Assembly: GCF_900230215.1 (NCBI RefSeq)
Contig: NZ_LT907982.1
Coordinates: forward strand, 248,001-312,000
From: Jatrophihabitans sp. GAS493
GTDB lineage: Bacteria; Actinomycetota; Actinomycetes; Mycobacteriales; Jatrophihabitantaceae
Length of the DNA stretch: 64,000 nt
Reading direction: 5' to 3'
Part shown: in pieces, positions 28,790 through 39,499 of the stretch
How positions within the stretch are numbered: the first letter of the stretch is position 1
Layout: every line of letters starts with the position of its first letter
Position numbers and translations under genes: made by a program
The notes under the pieces: model-generated
What the model was told of the DNA's origin: nothing
Databases searched by the model: none
Seen by the model: only the letters and a program-made list of their open reading frames with translations

Positions 28790-28917
28790 TCGCCCACCCC
28801 TGTAGCTCAAAACTTCCCCCGGTTGCCTGACTCTACCGTTCAGCGCGACACGGCGGTCGGCTCTCGATACCGTTGTTCGCCACACTCTATTTACCCTTGA
28901 CGCTCCGTCTCACATAG

Positions 28918-28938
28918 GTTTACGGTTCGGTGGTAAAC
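28918..28938. promoter_or_regulatory. Operator-like inverted repeat before the diiron oxygenase gene
   Basis: GTTTAC (28918-28923) and GTAAAC (28933-28938) form an inverted repeat with a 9-bp spacer, about 90 bp before the oxygenase start and between it and the divergent TetR gene. It is a candidate site for that regulator. Confidence 0.4.
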
Positions 28939-29029
28939 GAAAATTTCCCCCGCTTCAACGTGGTCCCCCGGCCCCGCTGGCGCGTCAAATCACTCGGCCC
29001 CGGCGGGCCAACGGAGGACGAGTTCACTG

Positions 29030-29941
29030 ATGAGTGCGCCAGCGAAGAGCTCCGCGAAGCTCACCGACAAGCAGGTCGTCGCCTCCCGCCTGCTCGGCGG
29101 ATCGGTCAAGCGTTCCTACGATCCGGCGATCGACATCGACTGGAAGGCGCCGCTGGATCCGGAACGCTTCTTCCTGCCGCCAGGCATGAGCACCCTCTAC
29201 GGCACGCCGCTGTGGGACGGGATGAGCCAGCAGCAGCGCATCGAGCTGACCCGCCAGGAGCTGGCCAACATCCTGAGCGTCGGGATCTGGTTCGAGAACA
29301 TCCTGATCCAGGGCCTGGCTCGGATGATCCTGCACAACGACCCGACCGCCCCCCATGTTCACTACGCCCTCACCGAGATGGGCGACGAGACCCGGCACAT
29401 GGTGATGTTCGGCCGCGTCATCGAGACCATCGGGGCGAAGCCGTACCCGCTCTCGAAGCCGCAACTGGCCGTGGTGAGCCAAATGCCCCGGGGCCTGCGC
29501 GGCACCATGCTGTGGGTCGCGGCGCTGGTTGGCGAGGAGATCTTCGACACCCTGCAGCGCGAGATGGTCGCCGACCCGCAGCTGCAGCCGATCGTCTCCC
29601 AACTAATGCGCATTCACGTCACGGAGGAGGCGCGCCACATCCGATACGCCCGGGAGGGTGTAATGCGGCGCCTCAACGAGGCCAGCCGCTTCGATCGGGC
29701 CACAGTGGCCCGGATGAGCGGTCTCGGTGGCCCGTTGATGGCCTACGCCTTCACCAACCCGGAGATCTACCGGCGGGTCGGCCTCGACCCCAAGGTCGCC
29801 CGGGCGCAGGCGCTGGCCAACCCGCTGCACATCGCGAACAAGAAGCGCGGCTTCGCCAGCCTCGGCAAATTCCTGATGGAGAACGGGGTGCTCTCCCCTA
29901 TCGCCCAGCGTTCCTGGCGACGTAGCGGCTTCCTCGACTGA
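29030..29941 (+). CDS. AurF-type (PF11583-like) diiron oxygenase
   Basis: The 303-residue soluble protein carries ligands in the order and spacing known for p-aminobenzoate N-oxygenase AurF: Glu89 (WFEN), Glu120-x2-His123 (DETRHM), Glu159 or Glu160 (GEEIF), and His186-x3-Glu190-x2-His193 (IHVTEEARH). I infer a non-haem diiron oxygenase, perhaps acting on an aryl amine; the true substrate is unknown. ATG 29030 has GGAGG 12 bases upstream. It is transcribed towards the convergent pan/fol backbone and probably controlled by the divergent TetR protein. Confidence 0.87.
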   Translation: MSAPAKSSAKLTDKQVVASRLLGGSVKRSYDPAIDIDWKAPLDPERFFLPPGMSTLYGTPLWDGMSQQQRIELTRQELANILSVGIWFENILIQGLARMILHNDPTAPHVHYALTEMGDETRHMVMFGRVIETIGAKPYPLSKPQLAVVSQMPRGLRGTMLWVAALVGEEIFDTLQREMVADPQLQPIVSQLMRIHVTEEARHIRYAREGVMRRLNEASRFDRATVARMSGLGGPLMAYAFTNPEIYRRVGLDPKVARAQALANPLHIANKKRGFASLGKFLMENGVLSPIAQRSWRRSGFLD

Positions 29942-29978
29942 CCGGAGCGCGGCTCTTCAGCCCCCCGCTCGACTCAGC

Positions 29979-31271
29979 TCAGGAGTCGTGGCCCAGGACG
30001 CGGTTCAAGACCTCGCTGTCTTCGCCGTCGGCGCGGCGGCGGCGACCGGCGGCCGGCTTCGGCGCCGCGGCGATCTCCTCAGCGTTCGGACGACGGCGCC
30101 CCACGTAGCTGCTCGCGGGCGGCTCATCCGGCAGCAGGTCGGGGCTGGAGAAGACGCCGATGCGTGGCATATCGGCGAACGGATCCCAGCTCGCGCTCGG
30201 CTTGACCGGCTCAGGCCCAGTGGATTCGGGCCTGCCTGATTCGGGCTTACTCGATTCGGGCCTGCCTGATTCGAGCCTGCCTGATTCGGGTCGAGTCGCC
30301 TGCGGGTCAACGCTTCCGAGGGTTGAAGAGTCGGGTTTGGTGGCCTCAGCTCCGTTACTCACCGTCTTGGCCCCCGCAGTCGGCGAGACCGCGGTGCCGT
30401 TCGGCCAGGTGATCCCGCTGAACGCAGACGACGCGGCGGCCGGCGCCGGACTCGGGTTCGGGCTGCTCGTCGCGGGCGCCGGAGCTGCCGGACGGTAGAG
30501 CGGGGCGGCCGGCGGCACAGGAGCCGGAGCCGGAGCCGGAGAGACAGGGGCTGGCGGCGCATAGGCGGTCGGTGGCTCGGCGGCGGACGGATCGTTCGTC
30601 ACGACTGGTGGTCGCTTCGCCGCGTCATAGGCCGGTAGCCAGGTCGTCGCGTTCGAGGCGGCGGAGAGCGGCTGATCCGTCGCCGAAGCCACTTCAGCCG
30701 CCGGTTGGGCCGGCTGGCTCTGCGGGGCCTGCGTGATCGCGGCTGGCTTGGCCCAGTCGGCCGCCGGGGCCCCGAACGGATCATCGCGGGCGACGGCCAG
30801 GCGACGCACCTCTTCGTGCAGCGATTGGATATCCGAGCCGATCACCCGCGTGGTCTCGATGCGCTCCAGCCGCAGCTGCCCGTCGAACTTCTCGTTCATC
30901 TCGCCCCGGAGACCGGAGACCTCGCCGCGCAGATCGGCCAATTCCGAGCGGAGCACTCGTTCGATCTCCCGGCGCAGCATCACCTCGAGCTGCATCTCGT
31001 AGCGTTCGCGGAAATCGTCGATCATGGCCAACTGCGCACTCGGATCAGTGCCGTCGGCGTCATCATGTGCGTCCGAGTGGTGGCGGGGGTCCATCGTGGC
31101 GATGTAGCCGGTGGCGATACCCCAGAGCCCGATTACGATGCCGATCGACATCATCTTCTGCGACTTCCCGAGCACCACCAGGGCCAGGCCGACGGCGCCC
31201 AGCAGCAGCGCGACCGCCATGCCTACCGTGCGCAGAGTCCGCCGCGAGCGCGAGATCGGAGCGGCCGGCAT
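29979..31271 (-). CDS. Rv3604c-like (DUF6779-type) membrane protein
   Basis: The 430-residue protein has two membrane helices near the N-terminus (about residues 14-35 and 40-60), then a cytoplasmic coiled coil (about 85-165, with RREIERVLRSELADLRGEV). A long Pro/Ala/Ser-rich low-complexity tail with a 5-residue repeat of the type GRPES follows. Position directly after the DUF3180 gene in the fol operon matches Rv3604c of M. tuberculosis; the function is unknown. The very C-terminus is basic (AAGRRRRADG). Start ATG 31271 is supported by immediate similarity of the membrane part. Confidence 0.75.
   Translation of the reverse strand: MPAAPISRSRRTLRTVGMAVALLLGAVGLALVVLGKSQKMMSIGIVIGLWGIATGYIATMDPRHHSDAHDDADGTDPSAQLAMIDDFRERYEMQLEVMLRREIERVLRSELADLRGEVSGLRGEMNEKFDGQLRLERIETTRVIGSDIQSLHEEVRRLAVARDDPFGAPAADWAKPAAITQAPQSQPAQPAAEVASATDQPLSAASNATTWLPAYDAAKRPPVVTNDPSAAEPPTAYAPPAPVSPAPAPAPVPPAAPLYRPAAPAPATSSPNPSPAPAAASSAFSGITWPNGTAVSPTAGAKTVSNGAEATKPDSSTLGSVDPQATRPESGRLESGRPESSKPESGRPESTGPEPVKPSASWDPFADMPRIGVFSSPDLLPDEPPASSYVGRRRPNAEEIAAAPKPAAGRRRRADGEDSEVLNRVLGHDS
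30223..30293. repeat. Degenerate 15-bp tandem repeat in the Rv3604c-like gene
   Basis: The unit GATTCGGGCCTGCCT is repeated with variations about five times. It encodes Pro-Glu-Ser-Gly-Arg and variants in the disordered tail of the protein on the minus strand. Confidence 0.75.
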
Positions 31272-31327
31272 GGGTCGATCCTACCGGCAGCAGCGACCCC
31301 ACCAGAAGCCGCGAAATCAGCCCCAGC

Positions 31328-31777
31328 TCAGCTTTTGGGGTCGTTCGGGATAATCGCCGACCGCTCGAGGAGGAGTCCAGCACCCAGCAGGAGCGCCGAG
31401 GCGGCCAGGCCGAAGGCGCTCACCGTCGCGTCGTGACGCGCCGCCGACACCGTCGAGACGATCGGCAGCACCCGCAGCAGCATGGCCGCAAAGGCGCCGC
31501 CGACCGCGGCTGCCCCCAGCGCTGAGGCCTTTCCCAGGGCGGCGCAGCGAGCGATCGCGATGGCCGTCATCACCTTGGCGTCGGCCTCGTGATTGATCAC
31601 GTCCCGCACCCGCTTGGCGATGGCGAACTCGACGATCGCCAGCGCGATGAGCGGGATCGGCACGAAGTAGCTCAACGGAGCCAGCGACCCGTAGGTACCG
31701 CGCAGCGCGAGTCGGACAACGCCCAAGACCAGCACGAACGGGATAGCCAGATCGAGCACCGAAGTACGGCGGATCAC
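31328..31777 (-). CDS. DUF3180 membrane protein
   Basis: The 149-residue protein has four hydrophobic segments and matches the DUF3180 family that accompanies folK in actinobacteria (Rv3605c position). Its GTG start overlaps the folK stop, so it is co-translated with the folate genes, but its function is unknown. The C-terminus ends shortly after the fourth helix (LLERSAII). Confidence 0.85.
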   Translation of the reverse strand: MIRRTSVLDLAIPFVLVLGVVRLALRGTYGSLAPLSYFVPIPLIALAIVEFAIAKRVRDVINHEADAKVMTAIAIARCAALGKASALGAAAVGGAFAAMLLRVLPIVSTVSAARHDATVSAFGLAASALLLGAGLLLERSAIIPNDPKS

Positions 31778-32319
31778 GGCGCACCGACCAGGAGATCCAG
31801 TTCGGGACGCGGCCGCACGCCGCGGACCTCATCGACATCCAGATCGTCCAGCAGGCGGGCAACCGGCCCTTCGGGCAACTGGGCGTCGGCGTCGGCGTCC
31901 AGCCAGGGCACCAGCACGAAGGCACGCTGGGCGGCAAACGGATGCGGCAGCCGCAGTTGCGGGTCGTCGCTGCGCACCTCGTCGACCGCGATCACGTCGA
32001 CGTCCAGTGTGCGCGGCCCCCAGTGCACTTCCCGGCTGCGGTCAGCGGCCCGCTCGCAGTCCTGCGCCCGGCGCAGCCATTCCTGCGCATCAGCCCGCGA
32101 ATCATCAACGATTACCACCGCGTTCAGGAAATTCTGCTGCTCGACGCCACCCCAGGCCGGGGTCTCATAGACGCCGGAGGTGGCGACGATCCACTCCGCC
32201 AGCGCAGCGACCGCGCCACGCAGATACCCGAGGCTGTCACCGATGTTCGACCCGATCGAGAGTACGGCCCGACTCAAATCCGACCCTCCCGTCGAGGCGG
32301 CACGCCCGTCATCGAACAC
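31774..32319 (-). CDS. folK: 2-amino-4-hydroxy-6-hydroxymethyldihydropteridine pyrophosphokinase FolK
   Basis: FolK transfers pyrophosphate from ATP to hydroxymethyl-dihydropterin. The 181-residue protein has LSIGSNIGDSLGYL, YETPAWGG, QQNFLNAVV and the signature WGPRTLDVDV (the family RxxDxDI-type metal site) followed by LPHPFAAQRAFVL. The GTG start overlaps folB by 11 bp; no better start is seen, and the first 15 residues are not conserved. Confidence 0.95.
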   Translation of the reverse strand: MFDDGRAASTGGSDLSRAVLSIGSNIGDSLGYLRGAVAALAEWIVATSGVYETPAWGGVEQQNFLNAVVIVDDSRADAQEWLRRAQDCERAADRSREVHWGPRTLDVDVIAVDEVRSDDPQLRLPHPFAAQRAFVLVPWLDADADAQLPEGPVARLLDDLDVDEVRGVRPRPELDLLVGAP

Positions 32320-32668
32320 GCCGAATGGTCACCGAAACATCAGCAAAAGTAAGCGGGATCGGCGCCTGCGGCTTGTGCACGGTGACGGTCGCCGCCTCGA
32401 CTCGCGGATCGGCCAGGCAGACGTCGGCCAGCCGCTGGGCCAGCCGCTCCAGCAGGTTCACCGGCTCGCCGGAGATCACTGCGGCCAGACCCTCGGCCAA
32501 CTCCCCGTAGTGCACGGTGTCGCCCACTTCGTCGCTCGTCGCGGCGGGCGCGGTGTCGAGTTCGAGGACGACATCCACCACAAAATCCTGCCCGTCGCGT
32601 CGCTCGAAATCGAAGACGCCGTGGTGTCCACGCACTCGCAGCCCGGTCAGCGTGATCAGATCAGCCAT
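32309..32668 (-). CDS. folB: Dihydroneopterin aldolase FolB
   Basis: FolB cleaves dihydroneopterin to hydroxymethyl-dihydropterin and glycolaldehyde. The 119-residue protein starts DLITLTGLRVRGHHGVFDFERR, with the conserved HGV(F) and Glu, and continues with DTVHYGELAE, LLERLAQRLAD and the active-site Lys in VTVHKPQAPI. ATG 32668 is chosen because similarity begins there; the folP stop is 4 bp upstream. Confidence 0.95.
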   Translation of the reverse strand: MADLITLTGLRVRGHHGVFDFERRDGQDFVVDVVLELDTAPAATSDEVGDTVHYGELAEGLAAVISGEPVNLLERLAQRLADVCLADPRVEAATVTVHKPQAPIPLTFADVSVTIRRVR

Positions 32669-32672
32669 CTCG

Positions 32673-33533
32673 TCACTTCCCCGCTCGTTCAATCGCCGCC
32701 ACCACGGTGGCCGCGTCCACGGCGGCCCGAACCTGATGCACCCGGACGGCCCAGGCACCGCGCAGAGCGGCGTACGCGGTGATAGCTGTGGTGGCGTCCT
32801 CCCGCTCCGCGACGGGACGCGATCGGCTGGCGCCGGCGGGATCCGGCCGACCATCGCCGAGCAGAGACCCGAGGAAGGACTTGCGGGAGGCGCCGACGAG
32901 CACCGGGAATCCGAGCGCCTGCAGCTGCCCGAGCTCGGCCAGCAGCCGCCAATCGTGCTCGGGCTTCTTGGCGAAACCGAGGCCGGGGTCGAGGATCAGT
33001 TGAGTGGCGTCGACGCCTGCGGCCAGGGCGGCATCGATGCGCTGCCCGAGTTCGCTCAGCACATCGGCGACCACGTCGTCATAACTGGCCAGCGTGCGCA
33101 TCACGGTGCTGTGCCCGCGCCAGTGCATGAGAATCCACGGGCAGCCCGAGTCGCGAACTACCCGAGCCATATCGGGATCGCCGAGCCCCCCGGAGACGTC
33201 GTTGACCACCAGGGCGCCGGCGGCCAACGCCGCCTGGGCCACCGAAGCCCGCATCGTGTCGATGGAGACCGCGATGCCTCGTTCGGCCAGCGCTCGGATC
33301 ACCGGTACCACCCGCTCGGTCTCAGCCTCGACGGCAACCCGCTCCGCGCCCGGGCGGGTGGACTCGCCGCCGACATCGATCAGCTCAGCGCCGTCGCGCC
33401 ACATCTGCTCGGCCCAGCTGATGGCGTCGTCAATGGTGCGGTACCGACCGCCGTCGCTGAAGGAATCCGGGGTGACGTTCAGGACGCCGAGCACCGCCAT
33501 CCGGTCGGCACGACGAGGCAGCACTGCGTTCAT
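32673..33533 (-). CDS. folP: Dihydropteroate synthase FolP
   Basis: FolP condenses hydroxymethyl-dihydropterin pyrophosphate with p-aminobenzoate and is the sulfonamide target. The 286-residue TIM barrel shows VLNVTPDSFSDGG, the GGESTRPGAE loop 2, VSIDTMRA, VVNDVSGG, DPGLGFAKKPEHDW and GASRKSFLG. All catalytic loops are present. About 140 bp separate its start from folE, and this gap carries two 13-bp tandem-repeat arrays. Confidence 0.97.
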   Translation of the reverse strand: MNAVLPRRADRMAVLGVLNVTPDSFSDGGRYRTIDDAISWAEQMWRDGAELIDVGGESTRPGAERVAVEAETERVVPVIRALAERGIAVSIDTMRASVAQAALAAGALVVNDVSGGLGDPDMARVVRDSGCPWILMHWRGHSTVMRTLASYDDVVADVLSELGQRIDAALAAGVDATQLILDPGLGFAKKPEHDWRLLAELGQLQALGFPVLVGASRKSFLGSLLGDGRPDPAGASRSRPVAEREDATTAITAYAALRGAWAVRVHQVRAAVDAATVVAAIERAGK

Positions 33534-33560
33534 TCCAGCAACCGGTCCGTCCAGTTCGGT

Positions 33561-33599
33561 GTCGGGCGAGAGTGTCGGGCGAGAGTGTCGGGCGAGAGT
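33561..33599. repeat. 13-bp tandem repeat, three perfect copies
   Basis: The unit GTCGGGCGAGAGT occurs three times without change, just upstream of the folP start (on the minus strand its 5' leader). Its function is unknown; it may arise by replication slippage. Confidence 0.9.
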
Positions 33600-33615
33600 T
33601 CAAAGCGGGCGAGTC

Positions 33616-33654
33616 GAGCGGGTGAGGCGAGCGGGTGAGGCGAGCGGGGCAGGC
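33616..33654. repeat. Second 13-bp tandem repeat, two perfect copies and one variant
   Basis: The unit GAGCGGGTGAGGC is at 33616 and 33629, with a variant GAGCGGGGCAGGC at 33642. It lies next to the first array in the folE-folP gap and has the same period but a different sequence. Confidence 0.85.
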
Positions 33655-33673
33655 GAATCGGTGATGCGAGCGA

Positions 33674-34263
33674 TCAGCGTCCGAGAATCAGGCTCATGGC
33701 TTCGGCGCGGGTGCGCGAGTCGCTCTGAAATATGCCACGCACGGCGGAGGTCAGCGTCCGTGCCCCCGGTTTGCGCACGCCCCGCATGGCCATGCAGAGG
33801 TGCTCGGCCTCCAGCACGACGATGACCCCACGTGGCTGCAGCCGGGACATCACCGCGTCCGCGACCTGCGAGGTGAGGCGCTCCTGCACCTGCGGGCGTT
33901 TGGCGTAGAGATCGACGACCCGGGCCAGCTTGGAGAGACCGGTGATCCGGCCGGAGGCCCCCGGGATGTACCCGACGGCGGCGGTGCCGTGCCAGGGCAC
34001 CAGATGGTGCTCACAGGTCGAGTAGAGCGGGATGTCCTTCACCAGGACCAGCTCGTCGTGGTGCTCGTCGAACTGCGTCTCCAGCACATCGTCCGGATTC
34101 AGATGCAGTCCGCCGTAGATCTCGGTGAACGACCGGGCGACTCGCTCGGGCGTGCGCTCCAGACCGGGACGGTCCGGATTCTCGCCGATCGCGAGCAGCA
34201 ACTCGCGGACAGCCGCCTCAGCCCGGGCCAGGTCGATGCCGCCGGGCTCACCATCGGGTTCGG

Positions 34264-34267
<4 letters not shown>
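33674..34267 (-). CDS. folE: GTP cyclohydrolase I FolE
   Basis: FolE converts GTP to dihydroneopterin triphosphate, the first folate step. The 197-residue protein has the zinc ligands Cys in YSTCEHH and a later Cys in [10 protein letters not shown], with the catalytic His in CEHH, plus [18 protein letters not shown] and RPQVQERLT. The ATG at 34267 overlaps the ftsH stop (ATGA); the open frame upstream lacks similarity. Confidence 0.97.
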
Positions 34268-36441
<2,174 letters not shown>

Positions 36442-36662
36442 TTGCAAACACCCATATACCTAGTCGGGAGTCTGGCCTCCCGCGCTCCTCCTGCTCAAGC
36501 CTGGATTTCCCGCGAATTCACCTGTCGACGGTACACGGCAGGGGTCTACGTCCGTGATCTGCGCTTACCGACGCCTTACCATCTGTCGTCCAAACGCTTC
36601 GCTCTGTCGCACAGTTCCTGCTAATTGTGCCCTGGGGCCGCGTTACGCGCTGGGCGAACGGG

Positions 36663-37211
36663 TCAGCCGCCGTAGACCGACGGCGCGAGCCGACCGATGT
36701 AGGGCAGATCCCGGTAGCGCTCGTTGTAGTCCAGGCCGTAGCCGACCACGAAATCGTTGGGGATGTCGAAGCCGACATAGCGCACCGGCACCTCGACCTT
36801 GATGGCGTCCGGTTTACGGAGCAGGGTGACGATCTCCACCGACGCCGGGTTGCGGCTGTGCAGGTTCTTCAGAAGCCAGGAGAGGGTCAGCCCGGAGTCG
36901 ATGATGTCCTCGACGATGAGCACATGCTGGCCCGAGATGTCGCGGTCGAGGTCCTTGAGGATGCGCACGACGCCCGAGGAAGTGGTCGACGAGCCGTAGG
37001 AGCTCACCGCCATGAACTCCATCGTCGAAGGCCGTTGCAGAGCCCGGGCCAGATCGGACATGAACATGACCGCGCCCTTCAGCACGCCCACCAGTAGTGG
37101 CTCCCGATCGCTGTAGTCAGCGTCGATCTCGGCCGCCAACTCCGCGATCTTGGCCGATATGGCGTCGGCGCTGAGCAGTTCGGCCTCGACGTCGTCATCC
37201 AGAACGGACAC
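36663..37211 (-). CDS. hpt: Hypoxanthine phosphoribosyltransferase
   Basis: Salvages hypoxanthine and guanine with PRPP. The 182-residue enzyme has [15 protein letters not shown], the mobile loop [14 protein letters not shown], the PRPP-binding motif [17 protein letters not shown] and the base-binding end [16 protein letters not shown]. It lies between tilS and ftsH as in many actinobacteria and firmicutes. The start is GTG 37211, 20 bp after tilS. Confidence 0.96.
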   Translation of the reverse strand: MSVLDDDVEAELLSADAISAKIAELAAEIDADYSDREPLLVGVLKGAVMFMSDLARALQRPSTMEFMAVSSYGSSTTSSGVVRILKDLDRDISGQHVLIVEDIIDSGLTLSWLLKNLHSRNPASVEIVTLLRKPDAIKVEVPVRYVGFDIPNDFVVGYGLDYNERYRDLPYIGRLAPSVYGG

Positions 37212-37231
37212 TGGTCACTCTTCTCTCGGCA

Positions 37232-38266
37232 TCAGCCGTCGGGTTCCGTCGGAGCCGGTCGAGGCCCGACGTCACCGTGCGGGGGAATCAGCTCCAGCCT
37301 GCCAGACGACCGAACGACCGCGAATCCGCCCGGCAGATCCACCGCGCCCTGCCCGCGCCAGTTCGACACGAGCGCCTCGACGTCAGCCGTCTGGGCGGCA
37401 CTGAGCGCGGCGGCCGGGCTCGCGTTGGCCACCCAGAGTCGGATCACCCGGGTCCGGATCGCCTTCGGCAGCACGCGCAGCTCGGGCACCTCCAGCGACG
37501 AGGCACGCTCGCCGGACGCTCGCGCTCCGCCGGCGGTGGCGGCAAGGGCCGACTCGGCGAGCTCGTCGAGGGCGTCCAGGTCGTCCTGCAGCAGGGTGGC
37601 CGTGCGGGCCAGCGCTTCGGCTACGCCACCCTGCAGCGCCTCCTCCAGCTGCGGCAGAAGCCGGCGCAGCCGCACCCGCTGGTAGGCCAGGTCGTCGTTG
37701 TGCGGATCCTGCCAGGGCGTCAGTCCGAGCGCCTCGCAGGCGGCCTGGGTCACCTCACGGCGCAACCCGAGCAGCGGGCGCAGGTACTCACCCCGCGCCT
37801 CCCGCATGCCGGCGATCGAACGCGGCCCTGAGCCGCGACCGAGGCCCAGCAGCACCGTCTCGGCCTGATCGTCGAGGGTGTGGCCGAGCAGGATCTTGGC
37901 CCCATGCGCCGCGGCGACGCCGTCCAGTGCCCGGTATCGGGCGCTGCGTGCATCGGCCTCCGGTCCGTGTCGGCGGGCGACCCGAACCGGGAGCACCACC
38001 ACCGGGTCCAATCCGAGGTCGTAGCCGAACTGGGCGACCCGTGCCGCCTGCTCGCCGGATCCCGGCTGCAATCCGTGATCCACCGTCACCAGCCCGGCGT
38101 TGCCCCGCCGGCGCGTTTCGAAGGCGAGTGCGGCGGCCAGGCTGAGCGAATCGGATCCACCGGAACAGGCAACAAAAACCGGCTGATTCTCACTCGAGAG
38201 ATCAATTCGTCGCAGCGTCGCCCGGACGGCTAGACGCACCTTGGCCACGGCCACCGCGGGACCCAT
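37232..38266 (-). CDS. tilS: tRNA(Ile)-lysidine synthetase TilS
   Basis: TilS modifies C34 of tRNA-Ile(CAU) to lysidine. The 344-residue protein has the PP-loop ATPase motif ACSGGSDSLSL (about residue 33), TVDHGLQPGSGE, HTLDDQAETVLLGL and RPLLGLRREV, then a C-terminal substrate domain that is short as in other actinobacteria. The ATG shares one base with the stop of the upstream metalloprotease gene (TGATG). Confidence 0.96.
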   Translation of the reverse strand: MGPAVAVAKVRLAVRATLRRIDLSSENQPVFVACSGGSDSLSLAAALAFETRRRGNAGLVTVDHGLQPGSGEQAARVAQFGYDLGLDPVVVLPVRVARRHGPEADARSARYRALDGVAAAHGAKILLGHTLDDQAETVLLGLGRGSGPRSIAGMREARGEYLRPLLGLRREVTQAACEALGLTPWQDPHNDDLAYQRVRLRRLLPQLEEALQGGVAEALARTATLLQDDLDALDELAESALAATAGGARASGERASSLEVPELRVLPKAIRTRVIRLWVANASPAAALSAAQTADVEALVSNWRGQGAVDLPGGFAVVRSSGRLELIPPHGDVGPRPAPTEPDG

Positions 38267-39309
38267 CAGCCGTGGACGCGAGCGATCCAGTCGGCCGGAA
38301 CGGCGATCTCGGCCTTGGTCGGCAGCGTCTGCGGCGAGGACCAGATGGCATTGAAATCCTCGATGCCGACCCGATTCACCACCGTCCGGACGAAGGCCGA
38401 GCCGTTGACGTACTGGCGGGTCTTCGCGTCCAGGCCCAGCAGCTTGCGCAGCAGTTTGTCGAACGGATTGCCGCCCTTGCGCCGCTGCCCGAAGCGCTCC
38501 TCGATCAGGCGCTGGCTGGGGATGACGTCCGGGGAGACGGCGTTCATCACGTATTCGGCATGCCCCTCGACCAAGGACATGAAGCCGGTGACCCGATCGA
38601 GCACGGCCCGCTGCTCTGGAGTGGCCAGCAGGCTCATCACACCGGCCCCGTCGCCCTGCCCGCGGGCCATCTTGGAGAGTTCGGTGAGCGCGCTGCTGAC
38701 CCGCTCCCGCAGCGCGTTCGGGTCGGTGTCGATGGTCTCCGACAGCGCGCTCACCTCGGCCAGCATGTGCTGGCGCATCCATGGCACGGCGGTGAACTGG
38801 ACCCGATGGGTCACCTCGTGCAGGCAGACCCAGAGCCGGAAATCGCTGGGGTCGACGTTGAGCTGGCGCTCGGTGGCGACCAGGTTCGGCGCCACCAGCA
38901 TCAGCTGGCCCCCGGGGTCGGCGAAGAACTCGAACTGTCCGAGCACCTTGCTCGACAGGAACGCGACGATTGCCCCCGCCTGCGTGCCGGTGACCCGGGC
39001 GCCGATGGCCTGCCCGACCCGTCCGACCGGATTGGCGTCGGTGAGCTTCTCGACCAGCGGGGTCATAACGGTCTGCATGCCGCGGACGTTGACGTCGATC
39101 CAGCCGGCCCGGTCGACGACGGTGGTGCGGGCGCTCACCGGTGGCTCGACCAGCCGAGTCAGCTCGGCGACATGGGCCGCGGCCGTGTGGGTGGCCCGGT
39201 AGAGCTCGGCCACGGCCGCCTCGGCGGTGGCCCGATCGACGCTCGGCGGGGCGGGGCTGAGGCGCTTGGCCGTCGCGGCGGCGAGGTCCCAGTCGATGAG
39301 CGATCCCAT
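38266..39309 (-). CDS. Zinc-dependent metalloprotease, DUF2342 family
   Basis: The 347-residue protein has the zincin motif HEVTHRVQF (HExxH) near residue 190 and the family segment VGQAIGARVTGTQAGAIVAFLSSKVLGQ (key part GARVTGTQAGA). EGHAEYVMNAV follows later and may supply the third zinc ligand. The family is annotated as F420-biosynthesis-associated, but its role is not established. It lies upstream of tilS as in M. tuberculosis (Rv3626c). ATG 39309 begins GSLIDWDLA, where family similarity begins. Confidence 0.88.
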   Translation of the reverse strand: MGSLIDWDLAAATAKRLSPAPPSVDRATAEAAVAELYRATHTAAAHVAELTRLVEPPVSARTTVVDRAGWIDVNVRGMQTVMTPLVEKLTDANPVGRVGQAIGARVTGTQAGAIVAFLSSKVLGQFEFFADPGGQLMLVAPNLVATERQLNVDPSDFRLWVCLHEVTHRVQFTAVPWMRQHMLAEVSALSETIDTDPNALRERVSSALTELSKMARGQGDGAGVMSLLATPEQRAVLDRVTGFMSLVEGHAEYVMNAVSPDVIPSQRLIEERFGQRRKGGNPFDKLLRKLLGLDAKTRQYVNGSAFVRTVVNRVGIEDFNAIWSSPQTLPTKAEIAVPADWIARVHG

Positions 39310-39439
39310 GCGGCCACGGTACTCACCCGGCGGCGAGCCTGAACGGCCCCTCGGGGTGCGGTTCACGAGGTTGGACCTATAGGACATTAAGTCCGCTCTG
39401 GGCGAAGTAAAGCTCCAGTTGCTGAGGTGCCGATTCGAC

Positions 39440-39456
39440 GAGAGAATCGTTCTCTC
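39440..39456 (+). promoter_or_regulatory. Short hairpin or operator upstream of the coiled-coil gene
   Basis: GAGAGAA-TCG-TTCTCTC is a perfect 7-bp inverted repeat with a 3-nt loop, 44 bp before the GTG start at 39500. It could be a leader hairpin or a regulator site. Confidence 0.35.
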
Positions 39457-39499
39457 AGGGCCGCACAACCCCCCTACGCCGCCCCTGCCAGGAGAAGCC

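Noticed and set aside
28930-29925. Plus-strand frame overlapping the AurF-like gene in another phase
   Set aside because: Arg/Pro-rich shadow sequence; the conserved diiron ligands are in the other frame.
33561-33654. CRISPR array in the folE-folP gap
   Set aside because: The units are 13 bp, adjacent without spacers, and no cas gene is present.
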